The notes beneath the pieces are model-generated. The model was not told the origin of the DNA. It saw only the letters and a program-made list of their open reading frames with translations, and did not search any database. 64,000 nucleotides of DNA, from NCBI RefSeq assembly GCF_019061145.1, contig NZ_JAHQZS010000003.1, forward strand, positions 124,001-188,000. Reading direction: 5' to 3'. This DNA is from Anianabacter salinae (lineage in GTDB: Bacteria; Pseudomonadota; Alphaproteobacteria; Rhodobacterales; Rhodobacteraceae). The translations under genes and the position numbers were made by a program. Shown piece by piece: positions 1 to 8,429 of this stretch (its first letter is position 1; each line of letters starts with the position of its first letter).

Positions 1-26
1 GCGATCAGCGCGGCGAGCGGTGTCAT
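1..26 (-). CDS. N-terminus of a MidA/DUF185-type SAM-dependent methyltransferase (partial)
   Basis: Only the first eight or so codons are inside the window (MTPLAALI...). The ATG overlaps the lgt stop codon in an ATGA arrangement, so the two genes are translationally coupled. In Rhodobacteraceae the gene after lgt is usually a class I SAM-dependent methyltransferase of the MidA/NDUFAF7 family, and these residues fit its typical start. The identification rests mostly on this gene order, so it is tentative. Confidence 0.45.
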
Positions 27-907
27 GGTCTGCGGCGGGCCCAGAGGATCAGGGCGACACCGGCCAGCACCATCGGCAGGGACAGAAGCTGGCCCATGGT
101 GATCCCGGTCTCGCCAAGGCGGACCACATGGCCCCAGGGATTGCCGGGCGTGATGAACTGCGCATCCGCCTGCCGGAAGTATTCAACGACAAAGCGCGCC
201 GCGCCATAGCCCGCAAGGAACAGTCCGGTGACTTGTCCGGGCCGGCGTGTCCACCACCAGACGAAGGCCGCGACAAGCACCAGCGCGCCCAGCAGCAACC
301 CTTCCAGTCCCGCCTCGTAAAGTTGCGAGGGATGGCGCGCGCAGGGGCCCTCGACGCCGGGACAAGTCTGCGCCGCCGCGCCCGGAAAGATCACGCCCCA
401 GGGCAGGTTCGTCGGGCGGCCCCACAGCTCGGCGTTGATGAAGTTGGCGATGCGGCCCAGCAGCAGTCCGGCAGGCGTCGCGATGGCCAGCATGTCGGCG
501 GCCGACAGCAGCCGCACGCTGTTGCGGCGGCAGAACCAGACCAGCGCTGCGACCACGCCCAGCATCCCGCCGTGGAACGACATCCCGCCGGTCCAGATCT
601 TTACGATGTCCACCGGGTTCGCCAGGTAATAGCCCGGCTGGTAGAAGATGACGAAGCCCAGCCGCCCGCCGATGATGACGCCGAGGATCACCATGGTCAG
701 AAGGTCGTCGACCTGTTGAGGGGTCATCGGCGCATGGCTGCCCGGCCAGATTTGCGGGCGCCGGACAGCGGCGACGGCAATGCGCCAGCCGATCAGGATG
801 CCGACGATATAGGCCAGCGCATACCAGCGCAGATCAAAGGCGAAGCCGCCGATCTCGATCGTGAAGATCTCGGGCGAGAGGTCGGGAAAGGGGATGGCGG
901 CAAGCAT
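23..907 (-). CDS. lgt: Prolipoprotein diacylglyceryl transferase
   Basis: Inner-membrane enzyme that moves the diacylglyceryl group of phosphatidylglycerol onto the lipobox cysteine of prolipoproteins, the first step of lipoprotein maturation. The 294-aa product has about seven hydrophobic segments. It shows the family motifs MSFHGGMLG, with the essential His, and [15 protein letters not shown], with the conserved Arg and Asn. I chose the ATG at 907, which gives the family's usual N-terminus ([15 protein letters not shown]). An in-frame TTG at 943 would add 12 unlikely residues. The stop overlaps the next start by ATGA. The M48 lipoprotein encoded at 23147 would be one of its substrates. Confidence 0.95.
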   Translation of the reverse strand: MLAAIPFPDLSPEIFTIEIGGFAFDLRWYALAYIVGILIGWRIAVAAVRRPQIWPGSHAPMTPQQVDDLLTMVILGVIIGGRLGFVIFYQPGYYLANPVDIVKIWTGGMSFHGGMLGVVAALVWFCRRNSVRLLSAADMLAIATPAGLLLGRIANFINAELWGRPTNLPWGVIFPGAAAQTCPGVEGPCARHPSQLYEAGLEGLLLGALVLVAAFVWWWTRRPGQVTGLFLAGYGAARFVVEYFRQADAQFITPGNPWGHVVRLGETGITMGQLLSLPMVLAGVALILWARRRP

Positions 908-1000
908 GAAAGGATGCAGACATTCTGGTGATCGGGAAGTCAACCTTGTGGAGAGGGAATGTCAGCGCCATATATCAGCCAAGCGACAGGAGGCCCCGCC

Positions 1001-1246
1001 ATGCAGACACGCAACAAGATTTTCGACGACATCTCGCAACTGATGACCAATGCCATGGGCGTCGCGCAAGGCGCCAAGGACGAGGCCGAGACGGCGATGA
1101 AGGGGCTGGTTGACCGCTGGCTCGCCGACCGCGATTTCGTCACCCGCGAGGAATTCGACGCCGTGCGCGCGATGGCGCAGAAGGCGCGCGAAGAGAACGA
1201 GGCGCTGAAGGCCCGTCTTGACGCGCTGGAGAAGAAAAAGGGCTGA
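1001..1246 (+). CDS. ubiK: UbiK-type accessory factor (BMFP/YqiC domain)
   Basis: 81-aa protein with a helical N-terminus (MQTRNKIFDDISQLMTNAMG) and a C-terminal coiled coil rich in Glu, Lys and Ala (residues about 50-80). This is the membrane-fusogenic BMFP/UbiK family. In E. coli UbiK trimers bind UbiJ and assist aerobic ubiquinone biosynthesis. The start at 1001 is set by an AGGAGG sequence 7-8 nt upstream; the upstream in-frame ATG at 959 has no such site. A hairpin terminator follows at 1278. It is transcribed away from lgt. Confidence 0.85.
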   Translation: MQTRNKIFDDISQLMTNAMGVAQGAKDEAETAMKGLVDRWLADRDFVTREEFDAVRAMAQKAREENEALKARLDALEKKKG

Positions 1247-1277
1247 CACCGGCCCAGGCCAAGGCGTGAGACACAAC

Positions 1278-1306
1278 ACGGGCGTGCCGCCGGGCGCGCC
1301 CGTTTT
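1278..1306 (+). terminator. Rho-independent terminator after ubiK
   Basis: ACGGGCG (1278-1284) pairs with CGCCCGT (1297-1303). A G-T wobble and three inner GCC/GGC pairs extend the stem around a GCCG loop. A TTTT run follows. The position 30 nt after the ubiK stop fits termination of that gene. Confidence 0.7.
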
Positions 1307-1537
1307 CGTTGGCACCTCCTGGCGCCTCGGTCCAACGTAACAGCCTTGCGAAGTTTTGTGGCGACAATGGGGCTTTCCACAACTTCCTGCGGTTACCCAC
1401 AAAATAAAGCTTTACTCAGACTCCCGCAGGACACACCATATCTGGTAAGGGCGGCCTCTGTAACCGCCGCTCTTGGAGCAGGCACCAAGCCGTAGCGGAC
1501 CAGCAGTGTTCGCAGGCGAAACCCAGAGAGGCCGCGC

Positions 1538-2038
1538 ATGTCGCTTTCAGAGCAGTTCCTTTCGGACGACATCCACCCCATCGACATCGTCGAACATCTT
1601 GCCGAACATCAGGACTGGGACTTTGACCGCGTGTCGGACGACCAGATCGCGATGGCGGTCGAGGGGCAGTGGCGCACCTACTCGATCACGCTGGCCTGGA
1701 CGCATTTCGACGAGACGCTTCGCCTGATCTGCACCTTCGAGATGGAGCCTCCCGAAGACCGTTTGCCGGCGCTCTACGAGACGCTCAACCGCACCAACGA
1801 CACCTGCTGGGCGGGCGCGTTCAGCTACTGGCCGGAACAGCGCCTGATGGTCTACCGCTATGGCCTGATCCTTGCGGGCGGCCAGATGGCCAGCCCCGAG
1901 CAGATCGACCAGATGATCGGCGCCGCCGTCAGCGCGGCGGAACGCTACTACCCCGCGTTCCAGCTTGTCGCTTGGGGCAACCGAGAGCCGAAGGACGCGA
2001 TGCAGGTCGCCATTGCACAGGCCTACGGGCGCGCCTAA
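1538..2038 (+). CDS. YbjN domain-containing protein
   Basis: 166-aa protein of the YbjN family (PF10722), a small alpha/beta fold related to type III secretion chaperones. E. coli YbjN affects motility and stress responses, but its biochemistry is unsettled. The sequence shows an acidic N-terminus, the segment LIAEHLAE-like IVEHLAEHQDWDFDR, and a central region (about residues 50-110) with conserved Trp and Tyr (TLAWTHFDE, CWAGAFSYWPE). No signal peptide or membrane segment is visible, so it is probably cytoplasmic. proC follows 36 bp later on the same strand, so they may be cotranscribed. The 231 bp upstream, after the ubiK terminator, should hold its promoter, but I see no convincing one. 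Confidence 0.8.
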   Translation: MSLSEQFLSDDIHPIDIVEHLAEHQDWDFDRVSDDQIAMAVEGQWRTYSITLAWTHFDETLRLICTFEMEPPEDRLPALYETLNRTNDTCWAGAFSYWPEQRLMVYRYGLILAGGQMASPEQIDQMIGAAVSAAERYYPAFQLVAWGNREPKDAMQVAIAQAYGRA

Positions 2039-2074
2039 CCTCCGCCCCCTGAAGCGATTTGGGGGCGACGCACC

Positions 2075-2887
2075 ATGGATATGAACGACATCGAACGCCG
2101 CGGCCTTGTCCTTATGGGCTGCGGCAAGATGGGATCGGCGATGCTGGCCGGATGGCTGGCGCGGGGCTTGCCTGCACCGTCCGTCACCGTGATCGACCCC
2201 AAGCCGACCGACTGGTTGCGCGCGCAGGGCACGCGCCTGAACGCCGACCTTCCAGCCGATCCTGCCATCGCCCTGATCGCGGTGAAGCCGCAGATGATGG
2301 GCGACGCGCTGCCCGGTCTGCGGGCGCTGGGCGGGGGCGGCACGCTGTTCGTCTCGATCGCCGCCGGAACCCCGATCGCCCGGTTCGAGGAGGCGCTTGG
2401 CGCCGGGTCGCCGATAATCCGCGCGATGCCGAACACGCCCGCCGCCGTAGGGCGCGGGATCACCGCGATCATCGGCAATGCGCAGGCGACGCCCGATCAC
2501 ATGTCCCTTGCCGAGACGCTTCTGTCGGCCGTGGGGCAGGTGGTGCAGCTCGATGATGAGGACCAGATGGACGCCGTCACCGCCGTGTCCGGGTCCGGCC
2601 CGGCCTATGTCTTCCACCTGATCGAGACGCTGGCCGCCGCGGGCGAGGCCGAGGGACTGCCGCCAGAGCTTGCCATGCAGCTTGCCAAGGCCACGGTGGG
2701 CGGCGCGGGGCAACTGGCCGAGGATGCGGTCGAGGACCCGTCGCAGCTGCGCGTCAACGTCACCAGCCCGCAAGGCACGACTGCCGCCGCGCTGGGCCTG
2801 CTGATGGATGAAGACAACGGATTTCCGGCGCTTCTGCGCCGCGCGGTCAAGGCCGCCGCCGACCGCTCTCGCGCGCTACGCGGCTAG
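2075..2887 (+). CDS. proC: Pyrroline-5-carboxylate reductase
   Basis: Last step of proline synthesis: NAD(P)H-dependent reduction of 1-pyrroline-5-carboxylate to L-proline in the cytosol. The 270-aa length is typical. The N-terminal Rossmann fold has the dinucleotide motif LMGCGKMGSAML. The family motifs IRAMPNTPAAVGRGI and AVSGSGPAYVF, followed by the C-terminal helical dimerisation domain with VTSPQGTTAAAL, make this secure. The gene ends 12 bp inside the 3' end of the convergent glycosyltransferase gene. Confidence 0.96.
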   Translation: MDMNDIERRGLVLMGCGKMGSAMLAGWLARGLPAPSVTVIDPKPTDWLRAQGTRLNADLPADPAIALIAVKPQMMGDALPGLRALGGGGTLFVSIAAGTPIARFEEALGAGSPIIRAMPNTPAAVGRGITAIIGNAQATPDHMSLAETLLSAVGQVVQLDDEDQMDAVTAVSGSGPAYVFHLIETLAAAGEAEGLPPELAMQLAKATVGGAGQLAEDAVEDPSQLRVNVTSPQGTTAAALGLLMDEDNGFPALLRRAVKAAADRSRALRG

Positions 2888-3691
2888 GGCGGTCACGGGA
2901 GCGGCGACGGGATTGATCCCGTGCCGCCGACAGATCGCATCCAGATAGCTGGTCTTGGGCGGCAATCCGCAGAACGTCGTTTCGATCACCGACCGCGCGG
3001 CATCGGGCAGGGCGACGGTCAGCGTCCCCTTGGGTTCGATCCGGTCAAGCGGCACCAGCGTCGTCCAGAACAGCCCGCTCGCCGCCTCGCTGACCGGCGC
3101 GATGCGTTCGGTCGGCAGGCCGCGCTGCAACAGGTTCGCGCTTATCATCATGTGGGTCAGCAGCATCGTGCCGGTGGCGCCCTCGCGCAGGTCCTTCAGG
3201 GTCCATGTCTCGCCCGCCGCAATCTGCTCTTCCATGCGCCGCACGAAACGCGGACCGCGCCAGGGCATTATCGGAGGGTCCGCGTTCAGGAACTCAAGCG
3301 CCTCGGCCAGCGCGGACAGGTCGCCCGGCACACGCAGCACCAGCGGCGAGACGACATCAGGCGCGGACAGCCCGAACAGCACGTCATCGGCGGGCAGCGG
3401 CGCAACGCACAGCGCGCGCATGTCGAACCATGTGACATCGGCCTGCGCCAGCAGCGTCAGCCGGAAGATGTCAGTGAAAATCGCGGCGTCGTGCGCGTCA
3501 GGCAGATCGCGCGGGGGCAGGATATCCGCTGCCGAGACAAGATCGACGGCCCCTGGCACGCCCGCAACATCCCCGTAGGCGTAAAGCTGCACGTCATGGC
3601 CGTGGTCCACCCAGGACTGCAATACGACCTGTTCGATGAAACTGAGCCTGTCGCCAAGCCAGAGACTTGCGACCCGCATCCTGTGCGCCAT
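2876..3691 (-). CDS. GT32-like glycosyltransferase (DXD-type sugar transferase)
   Basis: About 271 aa. The region around residues 70-110 (FTDIFRLTLLAQADVTWFDM) resembles the core of the Gly_transf_sug/GT32 fold. There an Asp-Ile-Phe-Arg segment precedes a metal-binding Asp; here the second acidic site reads WFDMRAL. Such enzymes decorate surface polysaccharides, but the donor and acceptor cannot be read from the sequence. I chose ATG 3691 (MAHRMRVASLWLG). An upstream in-frame ATG at 3814 would overlap the divergent csaA gene and adds unconserved residues. No other polysaccharide genes are nearby. Confidence 0.6.
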   Translation of the reverse strand: MAHRMRVASLWLGDRLSFIEQVVLQSWVDHGHDVQLYAYGDVAGVPGAVDLVSAADILPPRDLPDAHDAAIFTDIFRLTLLAQADVTWFDMRALCVAPLPADDVLFGLSAPDVVSPLVLRVPGDLSALAEALEFLNADPPIMPWRGPRFVRRMEEQIAAGETWTLKDLREGATGTMLLTHMMISANLLQRGLPTERIAPVSEAASGLFWTTLVPLDRIEPKGTLTVALPDAARSVIETTFCGLPPKTSYLDAICRRHGINPVAAPVTALAA

Positions 3692-3790
3692 ACTGCCTGC
3701 CCGATCTTCTTGTTGTTCGCGCGGGTTTGCCCCGTCTGTGGATAACTTACCCGAAATCACCGAATCCGGCAACAGGATAGGACCCCAGCC

Positions 3791-4129
3791 GTGCCAGAGA
3801 TCAGTTTCGAGCAATTCCTTGCAGTCGATATCCGCGCGGGCCGCATCGCGCGGGCAGAGCCGTTTCCCGAGGCGCGCAAGCCCGCCTTCAAGCTCTGGGT
3901 CGATCTTGGCCCGGACTTGGGAGTGCGGAAAAGTTCGGCCCAGATCACGGCGAATTATGCGCTCGATGACCTGCCGGGCCGCATGGTGATGGCGGTGGTG
4001 AACTTTCCGCCGCGCCAGATCGGGCCGTTCATGTCTGAAATCCTTGTGCTAGGAGTGCCCGACGCCGCCGGTGAGGTGGTCCTGATGACGCCCGAGCGGG
4101 ACGTGCCGCCTGGAGGGAGGCTTTACTGA
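3791..4129 (+). CDS. csaA: tRNA-binding domain protein, CsaA-like
   Basis: 112-aa single-domain OB-fold protein of the EMAPII/CsaA family, typical length about 110. Family hallmarks are ISFEQFLAVDIRAGRI at the N-terminus, the middle SSAQITANY, and FPPRQIGPFMSEILVLG. Bacterial CsaA dimers bind tRNA and have been described as secretion-linked chaperones. The start is GTG at 3791, since the conserved sequence begins immediately and no ATG lies nearby. Its TGA overlaps the ATG of the following dehydrogenase, which implies coupled translation. Confidence 0.88.
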   Translation: MPEISFEQFLAVDIRAGRIARAEPFPEARKPAFKLWVDLGPDLGVRKSSAQITANYALDDLPGRMVMAVVNFPPRQIGPFMSEILVLGVPDAAGEVVLMTPERDVPPGGRLY

Positions 4130-5076
4130 TGAACCTGCTGATCACCCGCACCCTGCCGCAAAAGGTTCTGGACGCCGCGCGCGCCCGGTTCGACACCACG
4201 GTCCACGAGGGCGGCAAGCTGTCGCCGGACGAGGCGCGCGCGGCGCTGTCCGACTACGACCTCATCATCCCCACGCTCGGCGATGCCTTCGGCGCGGCGG
4301 CCTTCGAGGGGCCAGCGCCGCGCACCAGGGTGCTTGCGAACTTCGGTGTCGGCTATAACCACATCGACGCGCCCGCCGCCCGTGCCGCCGGGGTCGAGGT
4401 GACGAATACACCCGGCGTGCTGACCGATGCGACTGCCGACATCGCCATGACGCTGCTGCTGATGGCCGCCCGCCGCGCGTCCGAGGGCGAGCGCGTCGTG
4501 CGCGCGGGGGCGTGGAAGGGCTGGACGCCGACACAGATGCTGGGCCTGCACGTCACCGGCAAGACGGTCGGCATCGTCGGCATGGGACGCATCGGCAAGG
4601 CGGTGGCAAAGCGCTGCCACTACGGGTTCGACATGCCGGTGGTGTTTCACAACCGCTCGGCCGTTGCCGACCCCGGAATGCCCGCGCGGCAACTCGGCTC
4701 CCTGTCCGAGTTGATGGCGGCGGCCGATATCGTCGTCGTCTGCGTGCCGGGCGGGGCAGAGACGCGCCACCTGATCGACGCCGCTGTCCTGTCGCACATG
4801 CAGCCGCACGCCGTCTTCGTGAACATCGCACGGGGCGACGTGGTGGACGAGGCCGCGCTGATCGCCGCGCTGCAAGAGAGACGGATCGCCGCCGCCGGGC
4901 TTGATGTCTACGAGAACGAACCCGAGGTGCCTGAGGCCCTGCGCGCGCTGGAGAACACCGCGCTTCTGCCGCATCTGGGGACTGCCGCGCTGGAAATCCG
5001 CGAGGCGATGGGGATGCTGGCGCTCGACAACGCGACCGCCGTGGCCGAGGGCCGCAGCCCGCCGAACCCGGTCTAG
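4129..5076 (+). CDS. D-isomer-specific 2-hydroxyacid dehydrogenase (glyoxylate/hydroxypyruvate reductase type)
   Basis: 315-aa NAD(P)-dependent dehydrogenase. The Rossmann motif is GIVGMGRIGKAVAKR. The catalytic triad of the family can be located: Arg in VNIARGDVVDE, Glu in the ENEPEVPE region and His in LLPHLGTAALE. Likely substrates are glyoxylate or hydroxypyruvate, but specificity cannot be read from the sequence. It overlaps csaA by ATGA. Its stop overlaps the 3' end of the convergent tdk gene by 4 bp. Confidence 0.88.
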   Translation: MNLLITRTLPQKVLDAARARFDTTVHEGGKLSPDEARAALSDYDLIIPTLGDAFGAAAFEGPAPRTRVLANFGVGYNHIDAPAARAAGVEVTNTPGVLTDATADIAMTLLLMAARRASEGERVVRAGAWKGWTPTQMLGLHVTGKTVGIVGMGRIGKAVAKRCHYGFDMPVVFHNRSAVADPGMPARQLGSLSELMAAADIVVVCVPGGAETRHLIDAAVLSHMQPHAVFVNIARGDVVDEAALIAALQERRIAAAGLDVYENEPEVPEALRALENTALLPHLGTAALEIREAMGMLALDNATAVAEGRSPPNPV

Positions 5077-5672
5077 AGCGGCCCGAACGGCGCCGCGTCG
5101 CCGGTTTCCTCGCGCCAGTGGCGGCGGCACAGCGCGACATAGGTCTCGTTGCCGCCGACCTGCACCTGCGCGCCGCCAATCAGCACCCGGCCCGCCGCAT
5201 CCTTGCGCACCACCATCGTCGCTTTCTTGCCGCAGTGGCAGATCGTGCGCGCCTCACGCATCTCGTCGGCCAGCGCCAGAAGCGCGGAGGAGCCCGGGAA
5301 CAGGTTGCCCAGGAAGTCCGTGCGCAGCCCGTAGCACATCACCGGCACCTTCAAGTCATCCACCGCGCGCGCCAGATGCCACACCTGCGCGTGGCTGAGA
5401 AACTGCGCCTCGTCGATGAAGACGCAGGCCATCGGCCCTTCTGCCTGCCGCGCGGCGATCTTGGCGAACATGTCCTCGCCGGCCGTGAAGGTGTCGGCCT
5501 CTGCATCGATCCCGATGCGCGAGGCGATGCGCCCGCGCCCGGCCCGGTGGTCAAGCTGCGCCGTGATAAGATAGGGCACCATGCCCCGTTCGCGGTAGTT
5601 ATAGGCGGCCTGCAACAGCAGCGTCGACTTGCCCGCGTTCATCGTCGAGTAGTGAAAATAGAGCTTTGCCAT
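5073..5672 (-). CDS. tdk: Thymidine kinase (type II, TK1-like)
   Basis: ATP-dependent phosphorylation of thymidine to dTMP in the salvage pathway. The 199-aa protein has the P-loop variant STMNAGKST near the N-terminus, the Walker B-like VFIDEAQFL, and a C-terminal zinc-binding part with CHCGKKATMV and a later CRRH. The length matches bacterial TK1-type enzymes. It stands alone, convergent with the dehydrogenase gene and 59 bp downstream of the HupE gene's 3' end on the same strand. Confidence 0.95.
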   Translation of the reverse strand: MAKLYFHYSTMNAGKSTLLLQAAYNYRERGMVPYLITAQLDHRAGRGRIASRIGIDAEADTFTAGEDMFAKIAARQAEGPMACVFIDEAQFLSHAQVWHLARAVDDLKVPVMCYGLRTDFLGNLFPGSSALLALADEMREARTICHCGKKATMVVRKDAAGRVLIGGAQVQVGGNETYVALCRRHWREETGDAAPFGPL

Positions 5673-5731
5673 GTGCCTGCCGCCGCCGTCCCATCGTCGG
5701 CGTTCCGGTTAGACCGGGCGGCGGCGGGGGT

Positions 5732-6874
5732 TCAAGCCAGAAACGTGCGTTCGACGAACCAGTAGGCCGCGACCGCCGCGATGGCGAGAGAGGCCGGAAC
5801 GGCGATCCGCGACCGCCACCAAGGCTTGTTGCCGAACCAGTAGGCCAGCGTGATCCACGCCAGCAGGATCACCGACAACTGGCCAAGCTCGACCCCGACG
5901 TTGAAACCGATCAGCCCGGTGACGAAACGCGCCGGGTTCAGCCCGATGTCTCCCAAGACGGACGCAAAGCCCAATCCGTGCAGCAGGCCAAAGCCGAACA
6001 CGATCGCCGTGCGCCACCAGTGCATCCGCGTGACAAGGACGTTCTCGACCGCGACATAGACGATGGACGCGGCGATCAGCGGCTCGACGATGGCGGGCGA
6101 GATCGTGACATACCCCAGCGTCGCCAGCGCCAGCGTCACGGTGTGCGCAGCGGTGAAGGCGGTGATCTGCAGGACCAGCGGGCGCAGCTGCAGCGAGAAG
6201 AAGAACAGCCCCAGCACGAACAGGATGTGGTCGAGGCCCTTGGGCACGATGTGTTCATACCCGATGAGGACGTAGCTGCCGAACGCGGCCAGCAGCCCGA
6301 CATCCGCCACGCCGTCGCGCGGGATCGGATCCGACAACTGGCCGCCCGTCAGGTAACCGGAATACCCCTCGCCGTCGCCCGCGCCCTGCTGGCGCACCAC
6401 CAGCGGGCCGTATTCGGCAATCCATCCGACCTGAAGGGGCGCGTCGCCGGGGGGCAGGTCGGCTGCGATGGTCAGCACGCTGTCGCGCGGCAACTCGGCG
6501 TTGCCGACGGGCGGAATGTCGGTCTCCACGATCTGCGGCACAAGGCGCGCGCCGTCCACTTCAAAGACGAAACCGTCCCGAATGTCCGGCCACGCCTCAT
6601 CGAGCGCGGCGCGCAGGTCTGCCGGGGGCAGCGCGCGCAGCCGGTCGTAGCGCGCTGCGTTGGGCGACTCGTCGGTGTCGGACAGCCCCTGTAGATCGAC
6701 CCCCGCCACCAGCGCCTCAAGCGCGAGCGTCACCTGTATCCGCGCCGTGCTGCCCTCCAGCGTCAGGTCGGCGATGGCTGGACGCACCTCATGTGCGCCG
6801 GACGGTGCCGCGAACGTGAGGGCGAGGGCCAGCAGTATGCTTGACACCACCCGCCGATAGACCAGCTTTGCCAT
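5732..6874 (-). CDS. HupE/UreJ-type membrane protein with N-terminal periplasmic domain
   Basis: 380 aa: a signal peptide ending near PSGAHE, then about 170 residues of predicted periplasmic beta-rich sequence, then six or so membrane helices. The membrane part carries family histidines (HILFVLGLFF, FTAAHTVTLALA) seen in the HupE/UreJ_2 family. That family is linked to nickel or cobalt uptake, or is otherwise uncharacterised. I chose ATG 6874; an in-frame ATG at 6901 would overlap the divergent gene's start. The gene is back to back with a DUF4198 gene, and the two starts are only about 25 bp apart. No ligand can be read from the sequence. Confidence 0.75.
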   Translation of the reverse strand: MAKLVYRRVVSSILLALALTFAAPSGAHEVRPAIADLTLEGSTARIQVTLALEALVAGVDLQGLSDTDESPNAARYDRLRALPPADLRAALDEAWPDIRDGFVFEVDGARLVPQIVETDIPPVGNAELPRDSVLTIAADLPPGDAPLQVGWIAEYGPLVVRQQGAGDGEGYSGYLTGGQLSDPIPRDGVADVGLLAAFGSYVLIGYEHIVPKGLDHILFVLGLFFFSLQLRPLVLQITAFTAAHTVTLALATLGYVTISPAIVEPLIAASIVYVAVENVLVTRMHWWRTAIVFGFGLLHGLGFASVLGDIGLNPARFVTGLIGFNVGVELGQLSVILLAWITLAYWFGNKPWWRSRIAVPASLAIAAVAAYWFVERTFLA

Positions 6875-6899
6875 GATCGAACCAGACCGGATACTCGCC

Positions 6900-7706
6900 A
6901 TGCGCCTCAGAACCCTTGTTGCTTCCCTGATCCTTGCCGGAGCTAGCGCGCTTCCCGCCGCTGCCCACGAGTTCTGGATCTCGCCCGAGGCGTATCAGGT
7001 CGAGGCAGGGGGCACCATCACGGCGGCGATCCGGGTCGGTTCGGATTTCGAGGGGTCGAGCTATTCTTATATCCCGGACAACTTCCGCCGCTTCGATCTG
7101 GTGCAGGGCGACACCGTGGTGCCCGTGGAAGGGCGCATTGGCGACCGTCCGGCGCTGGCGATGGCGGCCCCCGGGGACGGGCTGTGGACCGTGGTCCATG
7201 TCACCACCGACACGCAGCTCAAGTACAAGGACTGGGACACCTTCGTGGGCTTCACCGAGCACAAGGATGTCACCTGGGCGCAAGAGCGCCATGTCGCACG
7301 GGGCCTGTCCATGGACAACGTGCGCGAGCAATACAGCCGCTATGGCAAGTCGCTAGTCGGTGTCGGCGATGCGGCGGGGCAGGACGTGCGGGTCGGTCTT
7401 CTGATCGAGATCGTGGCGGAGGCAAACCCCTACACCGCCGCGCTGAGCGAGATGCCGGTGCAGGTGTTCCACGACGGCGCCGTGCGCGCGGGCTCTCAGG
7501 TCGAGGTCTATTCCCGAGCCCCGGAGGGCGCGGTGTCGGTCACGCGCTACCGCACCGATGCCGAGGGGCGGGTGTCGTTTCCGGTCGAGGCCGGGCACGA
7601 GTACCTTGTCGACAGCGTGGTCCTGCGCGAGATCGAGAGCGGCACCGAGACCGGACCCGCGTGGGAATCGCTCTGGGCGTCGCTGACCTTCCGCATGCCC
7701 GGATAG
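6900..7706 (+). CDS. DUF4198-family periplasmic protein
   Basis: 268 aa with a cleavable signal peptide (LILAGASALPAAAHEF) followed by a beta-sandwich domain. The HEFWISP start after cleavage is the DUF4198 signature. Such proteins often sit next to metal or TonB-type uptake genes and are sometimes annotated as periplasmic parts of Co/Ni uptake. The divergent HupE/UreJ partner supports that idea but does not prove it. I chose ATG 6900, just before the signal peptide, over 6873. Hairpins follow at 7720 and 7738. Confidence 0.7.
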   Translation: MRLRTLVASLILAGASALPAAAHEFWISPEAYQVEAGGTITAAIRVGSDFEGSSYSYIPDNFRRFDLVQGDTVVPVEGRIGDRPALAMAAPGDGLWTVVHVTTDTQLKYKDWDTFVGFTEHKDVTWAQERHVARGLSMDNVREQYSRYGKSLVGVGDAAGQDVRVGLLIEIVAEANPYTAALSEMPVQVFHDGAVRAGSQVEVYSRAPEGAVSVTRYRTDAEGRVSFPVEAGHEYLVDSVVLREIESGTETGPAWESLWASLTFRMPG

Positions 7707-7719
7707 GCGCGGAACAGCC

Positions 7720-7737
7720 CGCGGTCGGGCCGCGTTT
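7720..7737 (+). terminator. Possible terminator after the DUF4198 gene
   Basis: CGCGG (7720-7724) and CCGCG (7730-7734) form a short stem with a TCGGG loop, followed by TTT. A second perfect 7-bp inverted repeat, CAGCCGG/CCGGCTG (7738-7744 and 7754-7760), comes next and could instead sit in the hemerythrin leader. The short stem and short T-run make this weak. Confidence 0.35.
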
Positions 7738-7776
7738 CAGCCGGGACAGTACACCGGCTGAAGAAGGACCGATCCC

Positions 7777-8253
7777 ATGCCCGACATTTTCGAGGTCATC
7801 AAGGGCGACCACGACAAGCACCGCGATCTGCTGGCCCGTATCGAGGACACCCCGGACGGCAGCAAGGACCGCAACATCGCCTGGCAGAACTTCTACTACG
7901 ACGTGAAATCCCACGCCGCAGCCGAGGAAGAGACGTTCTATTCCAAGCTGATGTCCCAGCCCTGGGGGCAGGACGCCGCGCGGCATTCGGTGCACGAGCA
8001 CCAACAGATGGACGACCTTCTGGAAAAGCTGAACGACATGGACATGGCCGCGCCCGAATGGCTCGAGACGTTCCGCAAGTTGCGGCACGACTACGAGCAC
8101 CACATCGACGAGGAAGAGACCGAGATCTTCGCCCGCGCGCGCGAGGTCGTGGACAAGGCGGAGTGGGACCGGCACGGCGCGGACTTCGAGACGCGCAAGT
8201 CCCGCGAGCGCGAGATCGTCGATCAGAAGTCCGAGGACGCGTTGGAGGATTGA
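7777..8253 (+). CDS. Hemerythrin domain-containing protein
   Basis: 158-aa four-helix protein. Expected iron-ligand positions appear as GDHDKHRDL in helix A, HAAAEEETFYS in helix B, HSVHEHQQMDD in helix C and HDYEHHIDEEETEIF in helix D. Hemerythrin-like proteins bind a di-iron centre and act in O2 or NO handling or iron buffering in the cytoplasm. The C-terminal 35 residues are highly charged and probably helical. The exact role is unknown. The dispersed repeat at 8262 begins directly after the stop. Confidence 0.85.
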   Translation: MPDIFEVIKGDHDKHRDLLARIEDTPDGSKDRNIAWQNFYYDVKSHAAAEEETFYSKLMSQPWGQDAARHSVHEHQQMDDLLEKLNDMDMAAPEWLETFRKLRHDYEHHIDEEETEIFARAREVVDKAEWDRHGADFETRKSREREIVDQKSEDALED

Positions 8254-8261
8254 GGGGGGGA

Positions 8262-8374
8262 GCGGCGCTTGGGGCCATTTGGGCCCCCGCGCGCCGCATG
8301 GGGGCTTTGCCCCCAAACCCCCGCAGCATGGGGGCTCTGCCCCCAAACCCCCGGAGGTATTTGTGGACCAAAGA
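8262..8374 (+). repeat. Dispersed GC-rich intergenic element, copy 1, with an internal tandem duplication
   Basis: This lies between the hemerythrin gene and the secreted-protein gene. Two 27-bp units (8296-8322 and 8326-8352), identical except for one T/C difference, each form a GGGGGC/GCCCCC hairpin. They are followed by CCCCGGAGGTATTTG at 8349-8363 and then ACCAAAGA ending at 8374. The same terminal core occurs at 36512-36537, also right after a plus-strand gene. I interpret it as a family of non-coding intergenic repeats. No open frame or transposase is associated with it. Confidence 0.6.
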
Positions 8375-8429
8375 TGGGAGGGTGCGGCCGGTCTGGTCAG
8401 GCTGCCGTGGTCCGGCCGATCTGGAATGG

